Below are positions 12,972 to 26,194 of a DNA stretch of 64,000 nt, in pieces (position 1 is the stretch's first letter; each line of letters begins with the position of its first letter). The stretch is from assembly GCA_950097015.1 (NCBI GenBank), contig CATNEN010000039.1, forward strand, positions 9,766,001-9,830,000. Direction: 5' to 3'. A program made the translations under genes and the position numbers. The notes under the pieces were generated by a model that saw only the letters and a list, made by a program, of their open reading frames with translations, searched no databases and was not told the DNA's origin. This DNA is from Macrostomum hystrix. Its lineage: Eukaryota; Platyhelminthes; Macrostomidae.

Positions 12972-15900
12972 CTTACAGCTGCGCAAGCACTCGTAACAAT
13001 CCTCCAACACTGCACCACGGATGCCGACCAAGATCTTATAAAAAAATTTTTTTACAACCGATCAGGGCCCCCCGGGTGCTCGTAATACTAGCATATCACT
13101 ACTAATTACAGCGGCCGGGTTTGGTTTAGACCTATGGGTTCATATTTAAAGCAGATTTTTTATATCGATGAAAAACTGCATAGGAAGTATCCTGACATTT
13201 GAAAAAAGCGTCATAAAGTCAATACAATTATCATTTCGTGACTTTGATTGCGTTTCCTATAAAAATTAGCGACACAGAAAATCTTTGAAACCAAAAGCAA
13301 CCTTCATCTTTTTCGCATTATTTAGTGTTTAAATTATTTTTTATAGAGTCTTATACAAGGCAATTACTTCTAGCTTTGCTTTCGTTTCGACCAAAGACTG
13401 TCAGATTTTTCCGCATTTACATTTGCGTCAAATGGAAAGAATCAGCCGGTAGGCGCTCGCAAAACAATTGGTGTCGTGTACTGCTGCCGCTGATTAGTTA
13501 TACGTCGTCTTTCTGTCCGAAAGAAATCAAATAAATCAATACAGTTAGTTATAAGCTTACCAATATGCAATACTTTACATGTTCAATGAGAAAGTTTCTA
13601 CATATTGGTTTCCGGATTTTACGTACGTAGTCTATAAAGTTCAACATTAAAAGAAAGTTGAGGGTGGAACAAAAGTAAAAGTAATTATAGAACCAACATT
13701 TTGCCTCTTCTACTTTCTCTGAAAATATGGTTATATTATAGAATAAAGCGATTTCACTGTCTAGTTATTTGCACGCTATCTGAAATCCATAGTATTTTAA
13801 AGCGAAAGCGAAAATTGCATTGTGAAGGTCGAGCTCTAAGTTCTTAAAATAAGTTAAAAGAGTTTAAATAGTTCGTTAAAGAAATAGCGCAGTAAAATTA
13901 TTGTCATATTCCAGAAACTTTCATAGTATCAATTTTAGTGATACTCTCGTACTATTACTATTATAATACTACTATTATATTACTATTATAATATTTATAT
14001 TGTTCCTATCTTTTTAGACCATACGTGTCGGTCTTCATTTGTGAATCATTTAGACATTTTGTACTTATTTACCTGCAGCCCAGGTCATCTGGCAAAAAAA
14101 AAGTTGAAAAGTAACATGATCCGCAGCAGAAGTGGGTGGAGAGCAGGTGAGTAATAGTTAAAACGTGTATATTTTCGTGAATTTTCAATATGGCACCAAG
14201 GTGTATTTCATATGGATGTCACCATGTTTTGCAATTTGAGCACCACTCCACCTAGCAGACCAGTTTGGTAGAGTTAAATTGGTAGAGTTTATGTATTTAA
14301 TCTGGTAGGCCCTAGCGTTATATGGCAGATATTTATCCTCTCTATTTACTTTTACTTATAACCTTGCTGTATTATTTCTGCAAGTACTTTTTATCAGTCT
14401 TTATCACTCTTTATTCGTTTTTATCACTCTTCAATTACTCTTCAATCGATCTTCAATTCAATCTTCAGTCTGGCTTAAGCTTTTACCAGTGGATCTAGAT
14501 TTACAGCTCTCCTTTACTCTGTTTACTTTTCTTTCGCAATGTCTCTTTCAAATAACTTTAACACAAACATTTCAAGATTCAAGCTTTCTTTATTCTAAAC
14601 TCTGTCTCAAACAAGGGTTAATTTCTTCTCTCTTTCGCTTGTGTGTATTTATACTAAAACTTGTCCTCCTGATCACCTCCTTGACTTTATTAAAACCTTG
14701 TATTTTTAGTGTGATTAAACAAATAGGTGCATTCAATCAAATTTTATGTAAAGTTAAACAAAATACTAAATTTTCGCGGGAAATGGTTTCTAGGAATTGT
14801 ACAAATCTCAATATTTTCGCACTAAAACAAATTTATGCAATTTACATATATTAAAACAACATTTTTACAAAAAGTTGAGGATTTTCAGTTTATTAAATGC
14901 GGTCTACATCACTTGACAGACATTTTCTGATTGAAATGTATCACTTAAAACAAAATAAAAAAATGAAACCAATCTTTATCTTTGTTTCAGTGAGAAACAT
15001 TTTAACTTGGTATTTAATTTAACTTGGATTACTTTAATCCACAACCTGATAATAATAATTGGTTAAATACAGCTCTAGAAAGTCTTTCATTTTTCAATCC
15101 CTTTTGTATTTATGTAAAAGAGTGATTTTAAAAACATTGTATTCTAAATATTTTTGCTATGATAAATGTTTAGAGAAATTATACTGTTTTAAACAAAGTT
15201 GTCTATCATCCTTATAAAAGGAAGATTCTTTTTAGTTTGGAAGCCAACTTGCCAGTGCAGCATACAAGCCTGACCACAGTAATACTATTGTGCTGAAATA
15301 GTAAATTGATCTTGGAAGGGTGTTCCAATATGTTAGATCTTTTCTCTTTATGAAATTAAGAGCTCCAGTCCAGGAAAGCTCTGAAGACTGGGAGTGAGAT
15401 ATAGGTAATGCTTTATAAGTTGACCGCTTGTGCCTATATGAGATGCTACCATTAGAGTGTTTAGCCTGAGAATTAAGAGCTATCAATCAGGTGTGTCTGC
15501 AATGTATTATCTTTATCTCTGAATGAATTACTAGTAGATGGCCTGCTCCAATAAAGCACAGTTATTCTGAAGGGGAGAGTGAGAATTAAATTAGAAAGTG
15601 TGAATAATGCACTTTTGATAAGTAAAGGTATAAAGATTCTCTCTAAAAGAGTTATAAGTAGCCTGCATGTCCCAGTGAAGTACTGTAACTCTGAAGGGGA
15701 AGCAATCTCAAGGCATTGAGAAAAGAAAAGGTACTGTCTGAATGAGTCACTAGTAACTAACATGTTTTAGCTAATCATAGTGACTCCAAAGGGGAGGCAA
15801 TGCAGAGCAAAATAAAGTCAAGAGGTGTGCGTTGTTAATTGAAGATGGCACAAATGTTGCCTGTCGGGCAGTTGAGTGCCATGCTGTGATTTGAAAAAGG

Positions 15901-17035
15901 CACAGAGGTTGCCTGTAGCGCTATGAAGTGCCCTAGTGAGGAAGGCATAAAGGATGACTAGTGGAATTATTTAAAAGAAGATAAAATTAAGTGACAGATG
16001 TGGGTGAAGCAAAATTAAAATTCGAGACAGCCCGCCTGTTAAGTGAAGTAAAAAGGAATGAATTAGAAGAGAATTGTGTTAGAAAAAGAGAGTTTGGTGC
16101 TTTGTTATGTGAATAGAGAAGTTGATCGAATTGTGTTAACAAATAACAATGCATCTTTGTGTAAATAGAAAATTGAAAATGGGTTCTACTAGAAGTAAAC
16201 ATGGGAGCACATGTCAGTCTAAGTGAAAGTGTCTACCCTATGCCTAAGCGAAAGGTGGGAGGGATTATGCAACCAGTTTCCCATGTGTTTCAATGCAAGT
16301 TTGTATTCAAATGAGGATTACAAAATGTTAATAATTAAAGAAGTAAAAATGATAGAAATGAATGGAAAGTGTTGCTGGAATCCTTGAAGGAAGTTCTTTC
16401 GAACGACGTGTGATTCAAAACTCTTTGATCGGTCAGAGGTTGAATGCATTCTGTGCAAGGATGAAAACAGAAAAGAAATTTTAGGTGACAAAAGTGAGGG
16501 TGGGGCCGCGGGAGACCTTTGAAAAGGTCCAGTTTCTGCCCGAATGGTATAATTACAGGATTAGGTCGTCTCCCGTGGAGATAATTAATCAGCAAATGAT
16601 TATCGACATAGCGACTATTAAGAAGCATCATGAATAAATAAGACGACGAAATCAAAGCGTTCCTGACCGCGCTCAGTGAATATTACGGGCTAGAAGAGCC
16701 TTCTGCTACTGATGGAGACAGCCTAGTTGAAGGCAGCCCACCTGGCCTCCTGGCAATTGCGGCAGTAGCAGGAGCGGCATTGGCGGCAGCAGCAGCAACG
16801 GTGGTAGCGGCGGCAGCAGAATTACCAAGACTTCCGGCGGCGCCTGCTCTGACAATGACCGGGGCTAGCGCCTTTGGCTAGACAATGGCGGCGTCGCTAA
16901 ATTGCGCTGTTGTCAGCAGTTACTTGTGGACCAAACCGCTGCTCCAGCGGCCCGCCACGCCAAGTTGGCGGTGGTCGCTGCTTGCACCGGAGAGGCGGGT
17001 CGGCCAGCACAGGCTGCTGCGACTATCAGCACATC

Positions 17036-17266
17036 TGAAGACTGCATACAGCTGTTCAGTCCATGGTCCATGGACTGGGGGGATGCCACACCCACCTTCA
17101 ATTATCCCAGCTAATACTGGTACCCATTTAACAGTTGGGTGAACTGAAGCAATGCAGAGTTAAGTGTCTTGCTAAAGGATACAAATTGTTCCAGTGGAGT
17201 CGGGAATCGAACCCCCGACCTTCAAGTCGTGAGTCCGACGCCCTAACCACTAGGCTACAACCTCTT
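17036..17266 (-). repeat. SINE family B copy with Val-like tRNA head
   Basis: The minus strand starts GTTGTAGCCTAGTGGTTAGG (A box), continues through a CACGACTTGAAGG anticodon-like arm and reaches GGGGGTTCGATTCCC (B box and T arm). The two sides of the acceptor stem do not pair, so this is a tRNA-derived SINE and not a tRNA gene. The body matches the copies at 61496 and 3876. Confidence 0.85.
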
Positions 17267-17868
17267 TTGGCTACCACCTCTTTTTTATTTATCATAGCAG
17301 TATTTTTGCTATGATAAATGATTAATAGAGAAAAAAAAACATAAGATCGGTCGGATCGTGATACGCTACCAATAGAGAGGAAGATAGTGATAAGCCCTTA
17401 CTTGCATGTCATATACATCTTGAGCACTGATAACAATTAGATTCTTTTTTAATTATTGTTTCCTAACTTTTGAGCAGTGCTTGATTTTCTTCAATATTTC
17501 TGACTAAATTATTGCTTTAAGTGTTTGCCATATATATCCAAACACTACAATGTGCTATTCCTGCACTGATTGGGACTTATGCCGGGTTTCTAGCAGCATA
17601 CAAGTTTTAAATTTGAAGCTGTCTTTGAAGCATGTGGAGGGTTTTCCTTTGTGCTAAAAATAGCATTTGATTTCCTTACACACTGATAAACTAGGCTACT
17701 ACATGTAGATTCCAACTAACAAAGCCAGTACAGAATGCCTAACAGGGAAGTACTTGGATATTAGGAAAACTACTAAATAAAAACCAAAAAAATATATAAA
17801 CTGCTTGTAGTAACTCAGTACACCCTGTTTCTTGGTTTGCAGCTAATCAGTCAGTAATTTTCTTTTAG

Positions 17869-20800
17869 ATTATTTATTATTTCACTTTCTATAACGAAAT
17901 TGTAGATTCCACTTCGCTGGAGCCGCATGATGGTCACAGTTACGCAGGATTTGCGTCACAGTCACCTGTTTCTCACAGCAGTGCTTCTCTATACGAAGTC
18001 CCATTTCGTAATACGGCAAGAGATGTCTTGGAAAAAACAATAGAAACTTTTAAATTGAAGTCAGGTAACTTCAACATCGTCGTCTTGAGCTTGCTGAGCC
18101 GAGACCACGAATCTGTTTGTGCATCGCAGAGAGTAATCCGCGAGGCAGTTAACAAACTTAATGGCTGCATTGGTATTGATTTCCTTGAGCATAGCCAGTT
18201 TGCTGTTGTCGGACATGTGTACTTCTCAGATTTTTTTTCTGCTCGTCAAGCTGAGGGCGCACTGAAGGCTAAGGTAAAAGCCAAGGAAAGTTTGTTGCTA
18301 ACTAGCATTGCAATTTCGTTGGTCACTAATGTTGGAGTTGAGTCTGTTGTTTTAGCGAGGCTTATTGCAGAAGCTCGGCAGACAGCAGTCAACACGATTG
18401 ACAGTTCGGTGAAGCGCATTCGTCAGCATCTGGCCGCTAAGTTGAATAGCATACTCAACAATGATGAGTTCGCTGCTGACAAGGTTGAAGAAGTTACAAA
18501 CACAATCACGGTGTTTGAACAAGACTGTCTCGCTGGCAAAGTTAGACTCAATGGCATAACTTCTAACGATGAAAATGCAATCCAGACTATTAATACTATC
18601 GTCACCAGTCTGGGTCAGAGTGAGAGACAGGCCCTTCTGGGCCTTCCAATTTACCCCTATAAAGAGGAAATTGTGAATCTGGTACGCGACAACCAGGTTA
18701 GCGTTTTTGTTGCCGAGACGGGATCTGGTAAAAGTACACAAATCGTGCAGTATCTGCACAGCTCCGGTCTGTTCTCTGGTAAGATTGCCTGCACGCAGCC
18801 TAGGCGTCTGGCAGCGAGAAGTCTGTCTGAGTATGTAGCAAAGCAGGTGGGCTGCAAGAATGGCGGCTTGGTGGCGTCCATGGTAGGAGGCAAGCCGGTT
18901 TCCAAAGAAACAAAAATCGCCTATATGACTGACTTTCAGCTGCTTAAGTTGTGCGTCTCCGACCCTAGTCTGTCTGACTATGACTGTATTATTGTGGACG
19001 AGGCACACGAACGAAATCTGCACACAGATCTTATAATCGGTCTACTAAAGCAGGCCCTACAGTTGCGTCCGCAGCTTAAGGTGCTTATCACCTCTGCCAC
19101 CATCAATCCAAATTTGTTTTTAAACTTCTTTGCTGATTTCTCCACTGCCCACGCCAAAATTCCTGGTCGTGTTTATCGCGTTGATGTCCATTACAGTGAC
19201 GAGAAGATGGATAAAAGCGAAAAGTACTACGAGAGAGCAGTTGACAAGGTGCTCAGCCTATGCAATGATCCAAAGGTTCCAGCTGGCAACATGTTGGTTT
19301 TCCTTACCACCCCAAAGGATACAGAGAACGCTAGCTCGCTATTCGCTAGGAAGTGGAGTGGTCCCGACAAAGTCAGTGCGTACCCGCTCCACGGTCAGTT
19401 GCAACCAGAGGATCAACGACTTGCAATGGAGGAAGTTAAAACTAAGAATGAGAGGAAGATTATTTTCTCCACCAATTGTGCTGAGACCTCCCTTACAATA
19501 CCGGGCGTTGTTGTAGTTGTTGATTCAGGCCTGTCTAAGCAAAATGCCTTCGATCCTGTCAGAAACATGGACGCCCTAGTTGTTGGCGAAATTTCTCGCA
19601 ACAGCGCAGACCAACGTAAGGGCAGGGCTGGTAGAACTCAAAATGGCTGCTGCTATCGGCTTTATACTGAGGCCGACTACAACGCAATGAATGAGTCGAC
19701 TGTGCCCGAGATACAACGAATCGACCTAGCTGGCGTCGCAATTAGAATTTTAGAACTTGGCTTGAATCCGCTCCGGTTTGACTACTTAACACCGCCATCA
19801 AAAGACGGTCTCAATAGCGCCATGACCACTCTGCAGCTGATAGGTGCAGTCAGCGACGATCGGCTGACTGAGTTGGGCAACAGAATTGCCAAAATTCCTG
19901 CCGAGCCACGACTTGCAAAACTGATTTTGCTGTGCTGCGAAAAGAACCTGGCGATGGAGGGTATTGTTTTAGCCTCGCTTATGTCTCTATCTGGTCAGGT
20001 GTTCTTCAGAGGTAAGACAGAGAGCGAGCGTTTAGATGCTATGAAAACTAAGGAGTTCTACGCTAGTGATGAGGGTGATCTTATCACCAGTATGCAAGTA
20101 TTTAAAGATTGGCTATCTCAGGCAGAGTGTAAGCGAACTAAGTGGTCCGTTAAAAATTGTGTGAATAATAAGTCAATGCGCTCTGTCAACGAGAAAGTTT
20201 CAGACGTGCAAAGAGCGTTAAAGTATGATCTAAAAATGAATTTTTCTGACTCGTTCTCCAGCGAAAGCAGCGTTGTATCCGCCGTTCAGGAGTGCATCTA
20301 CCGAGTGTTCTCTGACAAGCTCTGCGTCTATTCAGGCAATTCGCGCATCGGCTTTGTGGAAATCAGCACTGGACAACGTTTAAAGATTCACCCATCGTCG
20401 GTGTTTATCAATTCAATTAATTTCTCTTTTGCCGTGTACACCAAACTTTTGGAGACCGAGGAGACATATCTGCTCAACATTACACCCGTTTCTTCGGAGT
20501 TGCTGTCAAATAAGATATTAGAGAGCGAAATAGTTTTTAAAACCATTTCACGCATAATGCCTGTCAGTACAGAGGTGTTAAAGAGGCTTGTTGGCAGAGG
20601 CCGTACTGCAGCAAAGCAGTTGGAGGAAAATGTAAAGAAGAATATTCGACCCAGTGTGTTTGAAATTTACTGCAACTTTGAGCTCCACTCTGTAGACTTG
20701 GTTTGCGAGCCGGCTTCATGCATGGCAGCTGCGAAAGCTCTCACTAAAGAGTCTATTGAATCTGTTGTTTCAACGCTATGCTCACATGAACGTCTAGCGC

Positions 20801-23800
20801 CTGATCAAACACAGCTGGCTTGCACAATCCATCTAGCACAAGGCTTCGTCATCTCTCAGTTGCATCTTCCCGGCGAGTCAAGCGCTGTCAAACTACAGTC
20901 TAGGAATCCAGACGATCCTGTTTCAATTGCCATGTTAAAGGCTGTTTCGCTGAAATACAAGGACAGGATCGGTCCAATTGAAGTTAATGAAAGAGGCAAA
21001 TTTTTAATCACAGAGTCTCCCGTCAGTGCACAGAAGCTAGTGGAAATATTGAACTCTAGTGAAATTTCAATAGTTGCATTAATCAAATCACAGAATTCCG
21101 CAAATGGGCCTGAAAAACAGGTCTGCGATATGAATGAGCTGAAGCTCCGACTAACTTTTCCTCGCCGGTATCCTACGGGACTGGCGACTGTTTCATTTGA
21201 AAACCCTGGTGATGCAGCTCGCCTTTTTGACAAGGTTAAATCCCTACAATTTACTGATTTCTGGTCTAGTAGGATTGCAATTAATAAGAGAGATTCAGAG
21301 CAATTAGTTGTCTTTGACGTTCCGTTGTGGCTCGAGGGATCAGAAATCGAAAGAAGACTAAATTTAGAGTCAGGCTCTTTGTCATCGGTAAAACCAACAG
21401 TTTTACTTCGCAGAGAAAATTTAGACAATGCTCTTTCGAAAGAAGCTGCTCATAACCGGGTCAACAATATTTTAAATGCAGTGTTTGGTTCTCAGTTCGT
21501 TGAGGATAAGGAGAACTATCAATTTGCGATTCGAGATCCTCCGAATCCTGGCTTCTATGACTGGCAAGTGACCGTATGTTTCAAATTCGATGAAGACTAT
21601 GTTTCTTTTGCGAAAGAGTTTCGAAGATTTAAGACGTCAAGCTTGGCTAATCTGCAGCTATCACCCTACGTTTCTCACGGCAGAGTACGCAAGGCTCTGT
21701 TTTTAGAAAAACAACACTCGTTCAAGAATTCCGCCTTTTCTGCCACGACCTTTGCAATGCTTTTTCCACCCCTAATTGTTTCAAGAGAAATTTTCGCTGC
21801 TTCCGAGTCTTCAGTACTCGAAGTAAAAAAAGACATCGAAAAACGGACCAGATTGTTTCCACCAGAAATTCGGAGTATGTTATTAAGAAATCCGGTCACA
21901 GTAGCTGTCGACTCAGACTACACCGAAAAGCAGCGTGGGATCGAAGTGAAGAAGATCAAAATAGATGTGAAAACCGAGGATCTCACTGCTTGGTCTTTCG
22001 CTTATCAGCACCTGCGAAAGGCGCTGAAGCCTTACGAGCTGGACTGCAGCAGGAACGAAGCGCTCAGGAGCCTGCTGCTGACCAGATCTGAAGCCGAGCT
22101 GCGCAAGCGATTACCGAAAACGGCGCATGCTATTTTCGATCGGCGACGCGAGTGCCTGAGTATTTACGGACCCGAAGCGGTCCAGAGTCAATGCCAGATT
22201 GTTATTAATGGGTGAGCGACGCTCTTTTTGAGGTCTAATGTCTTATAAGCGCTATTTTTGTATAATAAATGTATTAATGTGCAATTAACTAATCAATGCA
22301 TTAGATACCTGACTGAGCGTGAGTCGCTAACTCAGCGTGAAATACTCTTAACCGGCGGTCAGCGTCCGCGCGGGCTTATTCGGCGTCTATTAAAGACCTT
22401 TGGCAGAGACCTAGCCAAACTGGGCGATGGCTCTGTCACAGCTGAATTGGACATTGGGCCGAGCAGGTCGCTGACTCTTTTTGGACAGGACGCGGCTGCT
22501 GTTGCCAACGCCGCTAAAGCTGTTGAACATCTAGCCGAAGAGGAAGCAGCCGGAGTTGCTGCCGCCGCTTTAAAAAACTCAGCAGCCGCTGTTTTGGTGC
22601 CAGGCACCGTAGATCTCGAATGTCCCGTGTGTTTTGCTTCGGCCAGCAATGATTTAAGCAGCGCCAACTGCACTCTGACTATATGCGGCCACGTCTACTG
22701 CCCCGAATGTCTGGACCTGCAACTAGCCTCTGCTACAGGTGTGCCTCTGGTGTGCGCTGCCGAGGTGAGTGAGCTACTGGGTTATTCGATCGCACTCTTC
22801 TCTCCCTCGTGTCTCTTTTCATCGATTTGGCGGTCACATCAACTCACCTTACTCCTCTCTTACCCCCTTACCCCTCGCCTGCAGAGCTGCGGCCGTCCGC
22901 TGCACGTCAACAGGGACGTCCTCGCTCGCGCTCCCGAGGCTGAGCGCGACCAGATGCTTCGCCGCCTGCTGGCCCTGGCTGTGAAGGATCACGTGGCTCG
23001 GCCGTCCAGCTGTCTGCAGTTCTGCCCGGCGCCCGACTGTCCGGGCCTGCTGCGTGACTTCAAACAGACCGCGGTCAGGGAAAGCCGCTGCAGAATGTGC
23101 CGCGGCACCTTCTGTCTGGAGTGAGTTCAAACCTGAGTCGAGTTCTCGTCTACTTTCGATGCTTAGCAGTTTATGAGTAGGCTTTGGTATTGGCGCACAG
23201 GTTAGCGACAAAGCATGAGTGTACACACTTCCTCACAACGGCATTCTCTGCCACACCGCCCGGGGTATAATAATAATAATTGCACGGGCTGCGGGCAATG
23301 GCACATTATTTGGTGACACTAGACCCCCAGCCAGCGACGAGGCAATTCTGCCCATTTCGCTGACTCCTGAGCACACAGATACCGTACGCAGGCACACGCT
23401 CACACAGGTGTGTACATCTGCCCTTACTTTCTCATCGTCGGGCAGTGTACACGCTCAATGTGCCTTGCAAGGGCGTAAGGGCGTAAGTTGTGCCTTCGGT
23501 CTCAAGGGCGTAAATTGCACGACAAGCCCCCAAGCCTTCTATTCGCTACTGCGCCCCAAATAAATGCGGCCTCGTCGCGGAATCGAACCTTGGTGCGAGA
23601 GGCAAACGCGTTTAACGCTCTGCCAGCCTTTAGAAGCACCGCGCTGCGGATGGCCACTAGCAATCCAGCTGGCCCAACTGGGCTGTCATATCTAGCACAT
23701 ATATCTGACTGACTACTAGATAATTACTTCATTAGTATTAAAGGTATTTTTGCAAACGATTTTTAGTTTCAGTTCCCAATCCACTTTCTATTACCCACCG

Positions 23801-26140
23801 TTATGTATTTTTTTCTCATGCCTGTTCCACAATCTTCAGTTGTCGCGACTTCAGTCATGTTGGCTTGTCCTGTCAGACCGCCAAGGAGATCAAAGCCAAC
23901 CCTGACTATGGCCTGCAGGTGAAGCGCTGAAAACGCGTTTACTCTCATTGTGTATAAAATTTGTCTAGCATGAAATTACACGCAACGGATGTGGTGAAAT
24001 CATGTTTGATTATAGCATTGTTCAATCAGATTGCAATTCATTTCAGTCAGATTGTAGCTCATTTAAGTCAGATTCTAACTTAGTTTCAGTCAGATTGTAA
24101 CTCATTTCAGTCAGATTGTAACTCATTTCAGTCAGATTGTAACTCATTTCAGTCATATTGTAGCTCATTTCAGTCAGATTGTAGCTCATTTCAGTCAGAT
24201 TGTAACTCATTTCAGTCAGATTGTAACTCATTTCAGTCATATTGTAGCTCATTTCAGTCAGATTGTAGCTCATTTCAGTCAGATTGTAGCTCATTTCAGT
24301 CAGATTGTAACTTATTTCAGTCAGATTGTAGCTCATTTCAGTCAGATTGTAGCTCATTTCAGTCAGATTGTAACTCATTTCAGTCAGATTGTAACTCATT
24401 TCAGTCAGATTGTAACTCATTTCAGTCATATTGTAGCTCATTTCAGTCAGATTGTAACTCATTTCAGTCAGATTGTAGCTCATTTCAGTCAGATTGTAAC
24501 TCATTTCAGTCAGATTGTAACTCATTTCAGTCAGATTGTAGCTCATTTCAGTCAGATTGTAACTCATTTCAGTCAGATTGTAACTCATTTCAGTCAGATT
24601 GTAACTCATTTCAGTCAGATTGTAGCTCATTTCAGTCAGATTGTAACTCATTTCAGTCAGATTGTAGCTCATTTCAGTCAGATTGTAACTCATTTCAGTC
24701 AGATTGTAGCTCATTTCAGTCAGATTGTAGCTCATTTCAGTCAGATTGTAACTCATTTCAGTCAGATTGTAACTCATTTCAGTCAGATTGTAACTCATTT
24801 CAGTCATATTGTAGCTCATTTCAGTCAGATTGTAACTCATTTCAGTCAGATTGTAGCTCATTTCAGTCAGATTGTAACTCATTTCAGTCAGATTGTAACT
24901 CATTTCAGTCAGATTGTAGCTCATTTCAGTCAGATTGTAACTCATTTCAGTCAGATTGTAACTCATTTCAGTCAGATTGTAGCTCATTTCAGTCAGATTG
25001 TAACTCATTTCAGTCAGATTGTAACTCATTTCAGTCCGATTGTAGCTCATTTCAGACAGATTGTAACTCATTTCAGTCAGATTGTAGCTCATTTCAGTCA
25101 GATTGTAGCTCATTTCAGTCAGATTGTAACTCATTTCAGTCAGATTGTAACTCATTTCAGTCAGATTGTAACTCATTTCAGTCATATTGTAGCTCATTTC
25201 AGTCAGATTGTAACTCATTTCAGTCAGATTGTAACTCATTTCAGTCAGATTGTAACTCATTTCAGTCAGATTGTAACTCATTTCAGTCAGATTGTAACTC
25301 ATTTCAGTCCGATTGTAGCTCATTTCAGTCAGATTGTAACTCATTTCAGTCAGATTGTAGCTCATTTCAGTCAGATTGTAGCTCATTTCAGTCAGATTGT
25401 AGCTCATTTCAGTCAGATTGTAACTCATTTCAGTCATATTGTAGCTCATTTCAGTCAGATTGTAACTCATTTCAGTCAGATTGTAACTCATTTCAGTCAG
25501 ATTGTAGCTCATTTCAGTCAGATTGTAACTCATTTCAGTCAGATTGTAGCTCATTTCAGTCAGATTGTAACTCATTTCAGTCATATTGTAGCTCATTTCA
25601 GTCAGATTGTAACTCATTTCAGTCAGATTGTAGCTCATTTCAGTCATATTGTAGCTCATTTCAGTCAGATTGTAACTCATTTCAGTCATATTGTAGCTCA
25701 TTTCAGTCAGATTGTAACTCATTTCAGTCAGATTGTAACTCATTTTAGTCAGATTGTAACTCATTTCAGTCAGATTGTAACTCATTTCAGTCAGATTGTA
25801 GCTCATTTCAGTCAGATTGTAACTCATTTCAGTCAGATTGTAGCTCATTTCAGTCAGATTGTAACTCATTTCAGTCAGATTGAAGCTCAGTCCCGCTAGC
25901 CGTATCCGGTAAGCATTGTACTGTGAGTAGCTTAGCATATTTCCTTTCAATTGGCAGACTTGGCTCAAGGCGGACTCGCGCAATCGCAAGCAGTGCCCCA
26001 AGTGTCGGACTCACATCGAAAAGAATGCCGGCTGCAATCATATGACCTGCATAAGCTGCCATTGCCACTTCTGCTGGATCTGTCTGAAGTCGTTTGCCAC
26101 GGCTGGCGAAGTCTACAATCATCAAGCGTTCTGCCGTTGA
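17869..26140 (+). CDS. DEAH-box RNA helicase fused to RING-IBR-RING E3 ligase (DEAH11/DEAH12-like); 5' end uncertain
   Basis: Exons: 17869 (or further upstream)-22211, 22305-22764, 22885-23120, 23840-23918 and 25958-26140. Phases agree and give at least 1766 aa. The large exon carries the helicase core: motif I GSGKST (18721), Ia TQPRRLAARS, II DEAH (18997), III SAT, V/VI with QRKGRAGR. HA2-like sequence and a long region without a clear domain follow. The last exons add RING1 (CPVC...CGHVYCPECL), IBR (CPAPDCPG...CRMCRGTFC) and RING2 (CPKCRTHIEKNAGCNHMTC). The predicted catalytic cysteine codon is at 26033. The family is ATP-dependent helicase plus HHARI-type ubiquitin ligase, known from plant DEAH11/12 and assigned to many invertebrate proteins; substrates are not known to me. 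No ATG precedes the first visible frame: an acceptor TTTTAG ends at 17868, so one or more upstream exons are missing from this model. Intron 3 contains a SINE and intron 4 a 21-bp array. Confidence 0.9.
23267..23630 (-). repeat. SINE family A copy in helicase intron 3
   Basis: In minus orientation the copy has a tRNA-like head (TGGCAGAGCGTTAAACGCG, then GGTTCGATTCCGCGACGAGG), a ~300-bp body and an ATT-repeat tail at 23267-23280. It aligns along its length with the copy at 62848. It is inserted antisense to the host gene. Confidence 0.9.
24036..25885. repeat. 21-bp tandem array (about 88 units) in helicase intron 4
   Basis: The unit is ATTGTAACTCATTTCAGTCA plus G, with common variants GTAGCTC and CATATTG. 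On the gene's strand each unit contains a GTAACT or GTAGCT donor-like hexamer followed by CATTTCAG, an acceptor-like end. Because 21 is divisible by 3, the opposite strand stays open for about 650 codons of a heptad (LTEMSYN); this looks like a by-product of the repeat. Confidence 0.97.
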
Positions 26141-26194
26141 GCTGGGAGTCTTGCGATTATTTGGCGAGATTTTTTACCCATAACATATTTTCGC

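Larger units (their letters stand above)
12315..17868. other. Intergenic spacer, AT-rich, with diverged internal repeats
   Basis: No gene is recognised in 12.3-15.2 kb, which is AT-rich with runs such as the TACTATTA repeats near 13960. From 15.48 to 15.85 kb three diverged ~120-bp units share TCTGAAGGGGA-type cores (15568, 15689 and 15786). These are followed by three ~45-bp units beginning GGCACAAATG, GGCACAGAGG and GGCATAAAGG. A short frame at about 16640-16881 ends in an alanine-rich stretch and lacks an ATG. It may be a retroelement fragment, but no domain is visible. Confidence 0.4.

Noticed and set aside
17190-17266. A functional tRNA-Val gene on the minus strand
   Set aside because: The T arm and anticodon-like arm are recognisable but the acceptor stem does not pair and the sequence continues into a SINE body.
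24043-26001. 652-codon minus-strand frame with an LTEMSYN heptad
   Set aside because: It is antisense to the helicase intron and its last exon, and its length is explained by the 21-bp period lacking stops on that strand.
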